Shown here: positions 11,217 through 20,690 of the stretch, piece after piece
How positions within the stretch are numbered: the first letter of the stretch is position 1
How the letters are laid out: each line of letters opens with the position of its first letter
Assembly (NCBI RefSeq): GCF_000455205.1
Contig: NZ_AUWQ01000079.1
Location: 1 to 59,892, forward strand
Source of the DNA: Mycobacterium sp. UM_CSW
Lineage (GTDB): Bacteria > Actinomycetota > Actinomycetes > Mycobacteriales > Mycobacteriaceae
Reading direction: 5' to 3'
Length of the DNA stretch: 59,892 nt
Position numbers and translations under genes: made by a program
Notes under the pieces: generated by a model
Told to the model about the DNA's origin: nothing
What the model saw: the letters and a program-made list of their open reading frames with translations, nothing else
Database searches by the model: none

Positions 11217-12141
11217 TCCGTACCTCCCGACAGTTCGGCATTCGCCCGTTTGGTCACCGAGGAAAATCAGAAACGAAAGCAGCGTATCGCTGTCATTACA
11301 GCAAATTCCACTGTTTTATTGAAGATCTTGGTCCGAGCTGGCTTTGCCAAGGTCGCGGGCGCCAGGAGTCTCCGTTGTAGGTACGGCGCTTATATTCGTT
11401 GGGCGGCTATAGCGGGTCGACAATTTGCGCCGGCATGCTGGCGCCGGCTCCAACTCGAACTGGCCGCCTTCGACAACTGTCTTCGCGCAGGTCAAACCAA
11501 ACAGACGACCGCGGGTGGTGACGGCGGCCAATAATTCTCTACCGCGCACCGGTTATTACCGCTAGGGAATCGATGACTTCCTACTGCCGGACGACCTGTC
11601 GCAGCCATGCCGCTTTCCTGCCTGGCGATCCGCAATTTTGAAGTATGTAAATCGCCTGCTCAACGGACCAATTGAATGGTTCCCGGGCTCAGCGGAGACT
11701 TGCGTACGGCAATATTAGTGCGTCACACGCATCGACAGCGCTTCATGTGAAGATTCGCACGACTTCCGGGGCGTGCGAACGGACGAAAGGCGGCCCTTAG
11801 AGGAACTGCCGCCTCCGGAAGTGGTTATGGGGCCGCGATCACTTACGACTCGGAATTGATTTCGATTCGAACGCTCCCATCGATAGGCAGGTTCGCATCG
11901 TACGACCGGTTCGGTAAGCTAATCAAGACATCTTCAGCGATTTAGCCGGCAGTGGGCGGCGCTGCGGCCGCTTTGGCCGGTCGGCAAATAGCGGAGCGCC
12001 AGAGAGTTTTGTCAGCAAACAAGACCGTTTTCACTAGCGGTTTTCGTTGAAACTGCCACGCGTTTTACCGGGTGGCCAACCAGCCGCGGCGGCGGCCGGA
12101 TATGGGTGAGCGCGGCCGCGTTCAGCCCAGCGTGTCTAGTT
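11217..12141. other. Gene-poor intergenic stretch between PE_PGRS and otsA
   Basis: There are 925 bp with visibly lower GC than the flanks. I find no reading frame with convincing mycobacterial codon use; the frames present are short or antisense to known genes. The right part holds a nested inverted repeat: outer arms ACTTCCGG / CCGGAAGT at 11762-11769 and 11815-11822, inner arms AGGCGGC / GCCGCCT at 11788-11794 and 11808-11814. A direct repeat GCGCCGGC lies near 11427-11448. The segment must contain the PE_PGRS promoter. It could also hide a non-coding RNA or the scar of a rearrangement, since PE_PGRS and otsA are not neighbours in the H37Rv order as I recall it. Confidence 0.6.
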
Positions 12142-13602
12142 TCAGGCGTGGGGATGCGACTCGGCGAGCGCATCGAGGAACGAGCGCGCCCAGCGGTCCA
12201 CGTCGTGCGCGAGCACCTGCCGTCGCAGCGCGCGCATGCGGCGCCGTCCCTCCTCGGGGGACTGGTTGAGCGCCGCTTCGATCACGTCCTTGACGCCATC
12301 GGTGTCGTGCGGGTTCACCAGGTACGCCTGCCTGAGTTCGGCTGCGGCACCGGTGAATTCGGAGAGGACCAGCGCGCCGCCGAGATCGCTGCGGCAGGCC
12401 ACGTACTCCTTGGCCACCAGGTTCATCCCGTCGCGCAGCGGGGTCACCAGCATGACGTCGCTTGCCACGAAGAACGCGATGAGCTCGTCACGGGGGACCG
12501 GCCGATGCAGGTAGTGCACCACCGGATGACCCACCTCGGCGTATTCGCCGTTGATGTGGCCGACCTCGCGCTCGATGTCGTTGCGCAGGATCTGGTAGCT
12601 CTCCACGCGTTCGCGGCTGGGTGTCGCGAGCTGAACCAGCACGGTGTCGTCGCGTTTCGCGCGGCCCTCGGCGAGCAGCTCCGAGAAGGCCTTCAGCCGA
12701 ACGTCGATGCCCTTGGTGTAGTCGAGCCGGTCGACGCCGAGCAGGATCTTGCGCGGGTTGCCGAGCTCGGCGCGGATCTCTCGCGCCCGGCGGCGCACGT
12801 CGCGGTCGCGGGCCGCATGGTCGAGCGCGGCGGAGTCGATCGAGATCGGAAAGGCGCCCACCCGCACGGTGCGCGACGGCAGCTCCACCTCGCCGAATCG
12901 CGACCGCACCCCGACGGCTCCGCGGGAGGTGTTGACCCCGATCAGCTGCCGGGACAGGAACAGGAAATTCTGCGCACCCCCGGGCAGGTGGAAGCCGACC
13001 AGGTCGGCCCCGAGTAGGCCCTCGACGATCTCGGTGCGCCACGGCAGCTGCATGAACAGCTCCACCGGCGGGAACGGAATGTGCAGGAAGAAACCGATGG
13101 TCAGGTCGGGCCGCAGTTCGCGAAGCATCTTGGGAACCAGCTGCAGCTGGTAGTCCTGCACCCACACGGTCGCCCCGCGGGCCGCGGCGCGCGACGTGGC
13201 CTCGGCGAAGCGGCGGTTGACGTCGACGTAGCGGTCCCACCATTCGCGGTGGTAGATGGGTTTGACGATGACGTCGTGGTACAGCGGCCACAGCGTGGCG
13301 TTCGAGAATCCCTCGTAGTACTCGGCGACGTCGTCGGAGGTCAGCCGCACGGGGTGCAGATGGAGGTCGTCCTGGACGACGGGCTCGTAATCCAGCTCGT
13401 CGTCGTCATCGGCGACCCCCGGCCACCCGACCCACGCGCCGCGCCGGCGACGCAGCAGCGGCTCGAGGGCCGTGACCAAGCCGCCGGGGCTGCGTTTCCA
13501 GGCGGTGGTGCCGTCGGGAAGGCGCTCGAGGTCGACCGGCAGCCGATTGGCCACCACTACGAAATCGGAATTGCCGAATTGCTGGCCCCCGCTGGGAGTC
13601 AT
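12142..13602 (-). CDS. otsA: Trehalose-6-phosphate synthase (GT20)
   Basis: A 486-residue glycosyltransferase family 20 enzyme that joins UDP- or ADP-glucose to glucose-6-phosphate to give trehalose-6-phosphate in the OtsAB route. Family signatures: VVANRLPVD at the N terminus, [31 protein letters not shown] and the C-terminal [10 protein letters not shown] segment. The length matches the mycobacterial enzyme. The ATG follows immediately after the TAA of the small upstream gene (TAA-ATG), so translation is likely coupled. No otsB lies nearby. Confidence 0.96.
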   Translation of the reverse strand: MTPSGGQQFGNSDFVVVANRLPVDLERLPDGTTAWKRSPGGLVTALEPLLRRRRGAWVGWPGVADDDDELDYEPVVQDDLHLHPVRLTSDDVAEYYEGFSNATLWPLYHDVIVKPIYHREWWDRYVDVNRRFAEATSRAAARGATVWVQDYQLQLVPKMLRELRPDLTIGFFLHIPFPPVELFMQLPWRTEIVEGLLGADLVGFHLPGGAQNFLFLSRQLIGVNTSRGAVGVRSRFGEVELPSRTVRVGAFPISIDSAALDHAARDRDVRRRAREIRAELGNPRKILLGVDRLDYTKGIDVRLKAFSELLAEGRAKRDDTVLVQLATPSRERVESYQILRNDIEREVGHINGEYAEVGHPVVHYLHRPVPRDELIAFFVASDVMLVTPLRDGMNLVAKEYVACRSDLGGALVLSEFTGAAAELRQAYLVNPHDTDGVKDVIEAALNQSPEEGRRRMRALRRQVLAHDVDRWARSFLDALAESHPHA

Positions 13603-13767
13603 TTAGGTGTCGTGTTTTGCCGGTCCGATACCCAGCATGGACAGGAAGACACGGCACTCGTCGGCGTCGTTCGCGTACGCGGCGACCACCCGCCTGGCCT
13701 GGCTCGCGGTGCTGTCGGCCAGGGGCTCCACATCGCCGAGTTCGCCAGGATCAGATTTCGTAGGCAT
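13603..13767 (-). CDS. Small conserved protein upstream of otsA (Rv3489-like)
   Basis: A 54-residue protein that starts MPTKSDPGELGD and ends MLGIGPAKHDT. It is acidic at the N terminus and probably one or two helices. As I recall, Rv3489, the gene just before otsA in M. tuberculosis, encodes a nearly identical product, which supports a real gene despite its size. Its stop codon abuts the otsA start directly, so the two form a translationally coupled pair. The role is unknown; a regulatory or stabilising partner of OtsA is a possibility, inferred only from linkage. Confidence 0.85.
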   Translation of the reverse strand: MPTKSDPGELGDVEPLADSTASQARRVVAAYANDADECRVFLSMLGIGPAKHDT

Positions 13768-13824
13768 AAGACAACTGTAGGCGACGTCGATATTCGCTCG
13801 CAGCGAACCGCCCCCACCTGCGAT

Positions 13825-15315
13825 TTAGTCCGCGGCGAGCACCTCCTTGGCGGCCCGCTCGCCCGACTGCACCGCGCCGCTGACGCAGTGGTACGGGTAC
13901 GTGCAGGTGTCGACGCCGGCCCAGTGCACGCGGCCGACGGGCTCGCGCACCGCGGGGCCGAACCCGGAACCCGTCCAGACCCCCGGGCCCATGCAGCCCG
14001 CGAAATCCCCGCGGGTCCATTCATCCATCGACCAGTTGAACTCGAAGTAGGAATCGGGCTCGGGGTTCTGCGGCGAAACCGCGGGGAACGTGATCTCTTC
14101 GGACAGCAGGCCGCCGTCCGGGCCGAATCGATGGGACATCTCGCTCAGGATCTGCGCTTTGCGTTCGCCTCGCGTCATGCGGTTGAAGTCGCGGGCTTTA
14201 TCCGCCGCCAAGAAAACGCTCATCAAGCCGGGCTTGTCGCTGTTTTCGTCCAACCCGGATTCGCGCGCATTGACGCTGTAGTCGCCGGGATAGATCGAGA
14301 TGGACTCGCCGACCAGTCCGCGTTTGCGCCAGAACGCCTCGTCGTAACAGAGCCAGATTTTCCAGAATGAACCCGTCGGCACCCGGTGCTGCAACTGCGC
14401 GCGATCGGGCGGCAGGATCGGATCGAAACGGATGAAGTTCGTCATCGAGATATTCGTCGCGACGACGACGCGGCGCGCCCGGACGCTGACTTTGTCCGCG
14501 CCGACGGCGACGCCGTTTGCGTCCTGCGAAATCTGGCGCACCGGCGCATCGACATGCACCGCGGCCGGACCCAGTTCGGCCATGATCCGGTCCGCCATTT
14601 GCTGCATTCCGCCCCGCACCCGATACTGCTGCGCTTGGCCCGGCGCCTGACCGCTCATGTTGAACAGCTTGCTTCGGTAGGTCTTGAGCACGAAAAGCCA
14701 GTGCAGCAGCGAACACGCACCCAGCTCCACTCCGGTGTAGCCGACGATCGCGGCGCCCAGCAGCGCCCTGGCGTCCTTGGTCAGCACGTTCAATTCGAAC
14801 CACGACTGGACCGTCATCTGGTCCGCCTCCCGCGTGGTGCTGGGCCCCAGGCTCACCGTGAACGAGAATTTGTTGTCTTCCCACGGCGCGTCGGGGTTAA
14901 CGGCTTCGGACATCTTCTCCATGCTGAGGATGGCTTTGCCAAGGTCCAATTTGGCCGTTATCGAAATTGGCGGCAGCGCCTTGAGGGGATTGGAATCGTG
15001 GGCGTCGTAGGTGTGGACGTTGTTGGAGGAGTCGACGAATACCGTCTTGCCTTGGTCCCATTGCTGATACGCCTCGATCCCGAATTCATCCATGAGCCGC
15101 CGGACGTCGGGCTGCGCCTGTTCGTCGCCGACCCATTGGCCACCGATCTCGAACAGCGTGCCGTCGGACAGTTGGGCCGACCAGGTCCGCCCGCCGATGC
15201 GCGGTCCGGCCTCGAGCACTGTGACCGAATGCCCGGCTTGATGGAGGCGGTAAGCGGCGGTCAGCCCGGCATATCCCGCACCCACGACGCAGAAATCGGA
15301 TTCCAATTGGGCCAT
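13825..15315 (-). CDS. Flavin-containing amine oxidase family protein
   Basis: A 496-residue protein of the monoamine-oxidase / amino-oxidase fold. The FAD-binding dinucleotide motif VVGAGYAGL is at residues 10-18, followed by the acidic ribose-binding position and GGRTW (VLEAGPRIGGRTW). The C-terminal FAD segment reads RVHWAGVDTCTYPYHCVSGAVQSG. It would oxidise an amine with oxygen to an aldehyde, ammonia and peroxide, but the substrate cannot be read from the sequence. It follows the otsA pair on the same strand with a 57-nt gap and is divergent from the crotonase gene. Rv3170 (aofH) is the nearest family member I recall. Confidence 0.85.
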   Translation of the reverse strand: MAQLESDFCVVGAGYAGLTAAYRLHQAGHSVTVLEAGPRIGGRTWSAQLSDGTLFEIGGQWVGDEQAQPDVRRLMDEFGIEAYQQWDQGKTVFVDSSNNVHTYDAHDSNPLKALPPISITAKLDLGKAILSMEKMSEAVNPDAPWEDNKFSFTVSLGPSTTREADQMTVQSWFELNVLTKDARALLGAAIVGYTGVELGACSLLHWLFVLKTYRSKLFNMSGQAPGQAQQYRVRGGMQQMADRIMAELGPAAVHVDAPVRQISQDANGVAVGADKVSVRARRVVVATNISMTNFIRFDPILPPDRAQLQHRVPTGSFWKIWLCYDEAFWRKRGLVGESISIYPGDYSVNARESGLDENSDKPGLMSVFLAADKARDFNRMTRGERKAQILSEMSHRFGPDGGLLSEEITFPAVSPQNPEPDSYFEFNWSMDEWTRGDFAGCMGPGVWTGSGFGPAVREPVGRVHWAGVDTCTYPYHCVSGAVQSGERAAKEVLAAD

Positions 15316-15560
15316 CGTCGCTCCCGCACAGTTGGGAAGGCGATTACGTTACGCGGGTGGCCGCGCATTCGGGACAGTTCTCGCTAATCAGATAGGATTC
15401 CATCGCGGCTTCATCAGCGCGTCGGCTAGCGCCGGATCCACCCCGCGATCAGCGCCTTCGGCGGTGGCCGTAATGTGCAGAGGGTCGGCCCGGCATTTAC
15501 GGATCGACGCCAACTTGTAACGAGCCCCATGACCCCGATGACCAAAGGTAGGTGGGCGGA

Positions 15561-16478
15561 ATGACACTCTCCGACCAAGCCGGCACACAAGCGACCGACG
15601 CCGAACAGCTGGTGGCCTATGAAACCCTCGACGACGGCCGCATCGCCCGGATCTGGCTCAACCGGCCCGAGGCCCACAACGCGCAGAGCCGCGGCCTGCT
15701 CGTGCAGCTCGACGAGGCGTTCCTGCGCGCCGAGGCCGACGACACCGTGCGGGTGGTGATCCTGGCGGCGCGCGGCAAGAACTTCTCCGCCGGCCACGAC
15801 CTGGGCTCGGAGTTGGCGATCGCCGAGCGCAGCCAGCTGCCCAGCTTCCGCATCAACGGCGGCACCCGCGATCCCATCGCGGAGAAGATCTATCTGCAGG
15901 AGTGGCACTACTTCTTCCAGAACACGTGCCGCTGGCGCGATTTGCGCAAGATCACCATCGCCCAGGTGCAGGGCAACGCGATTTCGGCCGGGCTGATGCT
16001 GATCTGGGCCTGCGACTTGATCGTCGCCGCCGACAACGCGAAGTTCAGCGACGTCGTGGCGGTGCGGTTGGGGATGCCGGGCGTCGAATACTACGCCCAC
16101 CCTTGGGAATTCGGGCCGCGCAAGGCCAAGGAGCTGCTGTTGACCGGCGATGCGCTGGACGCCGACGAGGCCTACCGGTTGGGCATGGTGTCGAAGGTGT
16201 TCCCGGTCGACGAGCTGGCGGAGAAGACGCTGGAGTTCGCCCGGCGCATCGCCGACCGGCCCACGATGGCGGCGCTGCTCGTCAAGGACTCGGTGAACGC
16301 TGCCTCCGACGCGATGGGATTCACCGAGGCGCTGCGGCACGCGTTCCACATTCACGAGCTGGGCCACGCGCACTGGGCCGCCCACAACGAGAACAGGTAT
16401 GCGGTCGGCCTGCCACCCGACGTCGAGGACTGGCGCGACGCGAAGCCCACGCAGATCGCCCGCCGCGATACGCCCTAG
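15561..16478 (+). CDS. Crotonase-fold protein lacking both catalytic glutamates
   Basis: A 305-residue enoyl-CoA hydratase/isomerase-family protein. The CoA-binding and oxyanion-hole segments are recognisable (FSAGHDLGSE and GNAISAGLMLIWACDLIV). The two glutamates that define true hydratases are missing: the GGGxE position reads AGLML, and the PExxLG position reads VAVRLG. It is therefore more likely another crotonase-type enzyme (isomerase, hydrolase, decarboxylase or C-C lyase) than a hydratase. I take ATG 15561 as the start; GTG 15552 is an in-frame alternative. The SDR gene follows about 70 nt downstream behind its own candidate promoter. Confidence 0.8.
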   Translation: MTLSDQAGTQATDAEQLVAYETLDDGRIARIWLNRPEAHNAQSRGLLVQLDEAFLRAEADDTVRVVILAARGKNFSAGHDLGSELAIAERSQLPSFRINGGTRDPIAEKIYLQEWHYFFQNTCRWRDLRKITIAQVQGNAISAGLMLIWACDLIVAADNAKFSDVVAVRLGMPGVEYYAHPWEFGPRKAKELLLTGDALDADEAYRLGMVSKVFPVDELAEKTLEFARRIADRPTMAALLVKDSVNAASDAMGFTEALRHAFHIHELGHAHWAAHNENRYAVGLPPDVEDWRDAKPTQIARRDTP

Positions 16479-16510
16479 CGTGACCCGTGGGGCGGCTGTG
16501 ACCGCTCGCC

Positions 16511-16529
16511 TATGCTAGAACTCGTTTCA
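16511..16529 (+). promoter_or_regulatory. -10 element with KstR-like operator
   Basis: TATGCT (16511-16516) looks like a -10 box. It runs straight into TAGAACTCGTTTCA (16516-16529), which fits every fixed position of the KstR consensus TnnAACnnGTTnnA. The expected transcription start (about 16523) is inside the site, as for a repressed promoter. The next gene starts at GTG 16552. Confidence 0.5.
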
Positions 16530-16551
16530 GTTTCGGCATGAGAGGCGCGGC

Positions 16552-17382
16552 GTGCAGCTTTCTTTCGTAAACCGGACGTACCTGGTGACCGGTGGTGGCA
16601 GCGGGATCGGCAAGGGGGTCGCCGCCGGGCTGGTCGCGGCCGGCGCCTCCGTCATGATCGTCGGGCGTAACGCCGACCGGCTGGCGGCCGCGGTCCAAGA
16701 GATCGAAGTGCTCAAGGCGAGCGGCGCGATCCGCTACGAGCCGGCCGACATCACCAACGAGGAGGAGGCCGCCCGCGCGGTGGACGCCGCAACGGCGTGG
16801 CATGGCCGGCTACACGGGGCGGTGCATTGCGCGGGCGGGTCGGAGACCATCGGGCCGATCACCCAGATCGACTCGGAGGCGTGGCGGCGCACGGTCGATC
16901 TCAACGTGAACGGCACCATGTACGTGCTCAAGCACGCCGCACGCGAATTGGTGCGCGGCGGCGGCGGTTCCTTCGTCGGGATCTCATCGATCGCGGCCAG
17001 CAACACCCATCGGTGGTTCGGCGCCTACGGCGTCACCAAGTCGGCCGTCGACCACATGATGCAGCTGGCCGCCGACGAACTCGGCCCGTCCTGGGTGCGG
17101 GTCAACAGCGTCCGCCCCGGCCTGATCCGCACGGATCTCGTTGTGCCCATTACGGAATCACCGGAACTGAGCGCGGACTACCGGCAGTGCACGCCACTGC
17201 CACGGGTGGGTGAGGTCGAGGACGTCGCCAACCTGGTGATGTTCTTGCTCAGCGATGCCGCCAGCTGGATCACCGGGCAGTGCATCAACGTCGACGGCGG
17301 CCACATCCTCCGGCGCGGCCCCGACTTCTCCGCCATGCTGGAACCCGCCTTCGGCGCCGAGGGGCTACGCGGGGTGGTCTGA
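16552..17382 (+). CDS. Short-chain dehydrogenase/reductase
   Basis: A 276-residue classical SDR. The cofactor motif TGGGSGIGKG is near residues 12-21, the catalytic Ser is in GISSIAAS, and the Tyr-Lys pair is in YGVTKS. The C-terminal DAASWITGQCINVDGG is typical of FabG-like SDRs. It would oxidise or reduce a hydroxyl/keto group with NAD(P). The start is GTG 16552. A KstR-like site at 16516-16529 suggests sterol- or lipid-responsive control. The last 18 nt overlap the 3' end of the convergent dehydrogenase gene. Confidence 0.85.
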   Translation: MQLSFVNRTYLVTGGGSGIGKGVAAGLVAAGASVMIVGRNADRLAAAVQEIEVLKASGAIRYEPADITNEEEAARAVDAATAWHGRLHGAVHCAGGSETIGPITQIDSEAWRRTVDLNVNGTMYVLKHAARELVRGGGGSFVGISSIAASNTHRWFGAYGVTKSAVDHMMQLAADELGPSWVRVNSVRPGLIRTDLVVPITESPELSADYRQCTPLPRVGEVEDVANLVMFLLSDAASWITGQCINVDGGHILRRGPDFSAMLEPAFGAEGLRGVV

Positions 17383-18255
17383 GCTGCCCGCGTCGCGGGC
17401 GGCCAGCGCGGCGAGCGCCGACCAGTCCAGGTGTCCGCCGCCCGTCGCGACCAGGGTGAGGAAGCGGTCTCGCAGCAGGCTGGCCACCGGCAGCGGCACC
17501 TCCAGGTCCTCGCCGGCGGCGAGCACCAGCCGGACATCCTTGAGACCGAGCCGGGCCGCGAACCCGGCCGGCTCGAACTCCTGCCGCGCGATCAGCCCGC
17601 CGTAGGTCTGATACGCCGGCGCGGCGAACAGCGTCGAGGTGAGGATGTCGACGTACTGCTGGCGGTCGACGCCGGCCTTGGCGACCAGCGCCACGGCCTC
17701 GCTGATGCTCTCGATCGCCGACGCGATCAGGAAGTTGCCGCTCAGCTTGACCAGGTTGGCGGTGTGCGGCTGCTCGGACACCACGAACGTCCGCTGCCCG
17801 ATCGCGTCGAACAGCTCCGACAACGGTTGCAACACCTCCGGGGCGCCCGCCGCGATGACGAAAAGCTTTGCCGCGGAAGCGGCTTCGGGCCTGCCGAACA
17901 CCGGCGCGGCGGCATACCGCTGATCGGCCTCGGCGTGCGAGGCCGCCAGTCGCTCCGAGAGGGCGACGCTGATCGTGCTCGACGACACGTGCGTGGCGCC
18001 CGGTGCCAGCGACGCGACGATCCCGTCGGGACCGAGCGTGACGGCCTCGACGGCCCGGTCGTCGGACAGCATGGTGAACACCACGTCGCCGCGGCTGGCT
18101 TCGGCGACGCTGCGCGCCGCGGTCGCGCCCTGCCGGGCGAGGGCTTCCGCCTTCTCGGGGGAGCGGTTGTACACAGTGAGGCGGTGGCCGGCCTTCATCA
18201 AGTTCGCGGCCATGCCCTGACCCATGTTGCCCAGCCCGACGAATCCAATGTCCAT
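17365..18255 (-). CDS. 3-hydroxyisobutyrate dehydrogenase family protein
   Basis: A 296-residue NAD(P)-dependent beta-hydroxyacid dehydrogenase. The Rossmann motif GFVGLGNMGQGM is at the very N terminus, and the catalytic Lys region is VKLSGNFL, in the usual helix-rich C-terminal domain. ATG 18255 is chosen because the dinucleotide motif begins at residue 4, as in family members; a frame open to 18426 would add a basic, non-conserved extension. It is divergent from the next SDR (65-nt gap) and convergent with the previous one. The physiological substrate is not evident. Confidence 0.85.
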   Translation of the reverse strand: MDIGFVGLGNMGQGMAANLMKAGHRLTVYNRSPEKAEALARQGATAARSVAEASRGDVVFTMLSDDRAVEAVTLGPDGIVASLAPGATHVSSSTISVALSERLAASHAEADQRYAAAPVFGRPEAASAAKLFVIAAGAPEVLQPLSELFDAIGQRTFVVSEQPHTANLVKLSGNFLIASAIESISEAVALVAKAGVDRQQYVDILTSTLFAAPAYQTYGGLIARQEFEPAGFAARLGLKDVRLVLAAGEDLEVPLPVASLLRDRFLTLVATGGGHLDWSALAALAARDAGSSDHPA

Positions 18256-18320
18256 GCATCTAGCCTGCCTGTGACGGCCGCTCTTTACCATGATGGCCGG
18301 GCCAACCGACGGGAGAAGCA

Positions 18321-19112
18321 ATGAAGCGACTCGAGGGCAAGAGGATCCTGGTGACCGGCGCAGCGTCCGGGATCGGCCAGGCCAGCGCGCTGCGGTTGCT
18401 CGACGAGGGCGCTGCCGTGGTGGCATCCGACATCGCGGAGGACGGCCTGGCCGCCACCCGGGCCAGCGCGGAGCAGGCCGGAACCGCCGGACGGCTCACC
18501 ACCATGCCGATGGACGTCGGCGACGAGGGCTCGGTGATCGACGGCGTCCGCCTGGCCGTGCAGACGCTCGACGGCCTGGATTCGCTCGTCAACGCGGCCG
18601 GCATCCTGCGCGCCGCGCACACCCACGAGACCAGCCTCGAACTGTGGAACCGGATCGTCGGAATCAACCTCACCGGAACGTTTCTGGTGGTCCGCGAGGC
18701 GCTTCCGACGCTGCTGGGCAATCCGCGCAGCGCCATCGTGAATTTCAGCTCCACGTCGGCGTCGTTCGCCCATCCCTACATGGCGGCCTACGCCGCCAGC
18801 AAGGGCGGCATCCAGGCCTTCACCCATTCGCTGGCGCTCGAATACGCCAAGGACGGCCTGCGCGCGGCGTGCGTGGCGCCCGGAAGCATCAAGTCCGGAA
18901 TCACCGACGCGACAGGGGGATACATCCCCAAAGACGCGGACTGGTCGCTGTTTCCGCGGCTCATGCCGATCCTGCCGACGACCGTCGAATCCAGCGGCGC
19001 GGGCATGGCCGAGCCGAGCGCGATCGCCGGTGTCATCGCCATGCTGGTGTCCGACGACGGCGCCTGGATCACCGGCACCGAGATCCGCATCGACGGCGGA
19101 ACCCACGCGTGA
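18321..19112 (+). CDS. Short-chain dehydrogenase/reductase (Rv3485c-like)
   Basis: A 263-residue classical SDR with TGAASGIGQ near the N terminus, the NAAG motif (VNAAGILR), catalytic Ser in NFSSTSAS, and the Tyr-Lys pair in YAASKGG. A clear GGGAGAAG precedes ATG 18321. Position and orientation, convergent with cpsA, match Rv3485c beside Rv3484 as I recall that locus. The substrate is unknown. Confidence 0.87.
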   Translation: MKRLEGKRILVTGAASGIGQASALRLLDEGAAVVASDIAEDGLAATRASAEQAGTAGRLTTMPMDVGDEGSVIDGVRLAVQTLDGLDSLVNAAGILRAAHTHETSLELWNRIVGINLTGTFLVVREALPTLLGNPRSAIVNFSSTSASFAHPYMAAYAASKGGIQAFTHSLALEYAKDGLRAACVAPGSIKSGITDATGGYIPKDADWSLFPRLMPILPTTVESSGAGMAEPSAIAGVIAMLVSDDGAWITGTEIRIDGGTHA

Positions 19113-19130
19113 TTGGCTGCCTGATCGCGA

Positions 19131-20690
19131 CTAGTTGACGCACGGCACGCCGCCGGCGGCCATCGGCTTTCCTTGATCGGGCGTCGGATACGTGGTCGTC
19201 GTGCCGTTGTAGTAGTACGTGTTCGACTTGCTGGTCGTCGTCGTGGTGGTGGTGTCGTCCATCGCGGTCTCGTCCTGAGCCGGCATCGAGAAGTCGGTAT
19301 CCACGGTCACCCTGACGTGCCCGGGCTGGATCGTAGGGTTCGGCTGCTTGGGCGCGTCGAGCCCGAGCAGGGTCGCCACGTTGTGCGCGTCGGTTTCCGC
19401 GCCGGCGCCGTACTCGATGGTGGTGGCGGTCGGTTCGCCCGAATTGCGGTCGCGCACTTGGCCCGCGGTGTACCCGCGCTTCTTCAGCGCGCGGGACACC
19501 TCGCTGGCCATCCCGCTCATGGCGCCTGCGTTGATTACGTCGACGACGGTGGACGGGCTGGGTTTGGCGGCGGTGGTGGCGGCCGTGGTCGACGGCGGCG
19601 GCGCCCCAATCGCCTCGGCCACCTCGGCCTTGATCGCCGCCGGGTCGATGATGTTGACGTCCTGCCCGTCGATGTTGTCGTAGCGCACCACCGGCAGCGT
19701 CCGGAATTCGAGGTTGCCGCTGGACGCGAGCGAACCCAGCCGCTGGATCAGGTCCTCGTCCCAACCCCCCGACAGCACAACGTCTTTGCGCGCGACCGCC
19801 ATCAGGCTCTTGAGCTTGTCGATGTCGGTGAACGTGCCCGACGCCTGCAGTTCCTGCATGACCGACGACAGAAACGCCTGCTGCCGGTGCGTGCGATCCA
19901 GGTCTCCATTTTCCAGGCCGTGGCGCTGCCGGACGAACGACAGCGCTTGGGACGCGTCCAGTCGCTGCCGGCCCGCCGGGAAGTCCGCACCCGAATACGA
20001 GTCCTCGACAGCGTGATTCAGACACACCTCCACGCCGCCCAGGGTTTGCGCCAAGTCGTAGAAGCCGGCCAAATTGACCTCGGCGAAGTAGTCGATCGGG
20101 ACGCCGGTCAGGCTGCGCACCGCGCGCAGCGTCGCCGCCCGGCCCGCCTCACGGCCCCGAGTCTCGAGTTCCTTCTGGGTGATGCTGCCCTGGCTGGCGA
20201 GCTTGTTGGCGACGTACTGCTTCGTAAGCCCGTATGCCTCTTTGATTTTGATGTGGTTGTATCCGGGCACGCCGTTGAACGGCACCCAGTCGTCGCGCGG
20301 GATGGAAAAGGCGACGGCTTTGTTGTCGGCCCCTACATGGATGAGTATGAGGGTGTTGGTGTTATAGCCGCCGTTGTCGGAATCGCCTGCGTGCAAATGC
20401 TTTAGGATCGACCAGGGCAGGTCGTTGCCGTCCTGGTCTTTGCGCGAGTCCAGCCCGATGAGCAAGATGTTCATGTTGTCGCCGCTGGACCGTGGGTCCT
20501 CCGGCGACAGGGCATCCGAGACGGTGATGCCGCCCAGCGCGCCGTGAGCCACGTAGTATCCCGTGCCCGTCATCAGCACGGCCGCCACCGACACCAGCGT
20601 CATCAAGCTGCGCGCCAGCGCCTTGCGAAGGCGCGACGGTTGCCGAACGGCGCGGTGGCGGCGATGTGCGCCACCAGACTGTGCCATCAA
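19131..20690 (-). CDS. cpsA: LytR-CpsA-Psr (LCP) ligase with LytR_C domain
   Basis: A 519-residue membrane-anchored protein. A basic cytoplasmic N terminus and one helix (about 27-50) are followed by the LCP phosphotransferase domain, with the conserved Arg/Asp positions in SIPRDDW, SFVRQRH and DRTHRQQAF. After that come an Ala/Thr/Pro linker, a LytR_C domain (VVDVINAGAMSGMA...) and a Thr-rich tail. Mycobacterial LCP proteins attach arabinogalactan to peptidoglycan, and CpsA has also been linked to evasion of phagosome killing (established for M. tuberculosis Rv3484). It is convergent with the SDR with an 18-nt gap. It retains the arginines expected to bind the polyprenyl pyrophosphate. Confidence 0.93.
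   Translation of the reverse strand: MMAQSGGAHRRHRAVRQPSRLRKALARSLMTLVSVAAVLMTGTGYYVAHGALGGITVSDALSPEDPRSSGDNMNILLIGLDSRKDQDGNDLPWSILKHLHAGDSDNGGYNTNTLILIHVGADNKAVAFSIPRDDWVPFNGVPGYNHIKIKEAYGLTKQYVANKLASQGSITQKELETRGREAGRAATLRAVRSLTGVPIDYFAEVNLAGFYDLAQTLGGVEVCLNHAVEDSYSGADFPAGRQRLDASQALSFVRQRHGLENGDLDRTHRQQAFLSSVMQELQASGTFTDIDKLKSLMAVARKDVVLSGGWDEDLIQRLGSLASSGNLEFRTLPVVRYDNIDGQDVNIIDPAAIKAEVAEAIGAPPPSTTAATTAAKPSPSTVVDVINAGAMSGMASEVSRALKKRGYTAGQVRDRNSGEPTATTIEYGAGAETDAHNVATLLGLDAPKQPNPTIQPGHVRVTVDTDFSMPAQDETAMDDTTTTTTTSKSNTYYYNGTTTTYPTPDQGKPMAAGGVPCVN

Noticed and set aside
11043-11534. 163-codon frame antisense to the PE domain and its leader
   Set aside because: Half lies opposite a strong PE domain, and the remainder has poor codon use and no recognisable fold.
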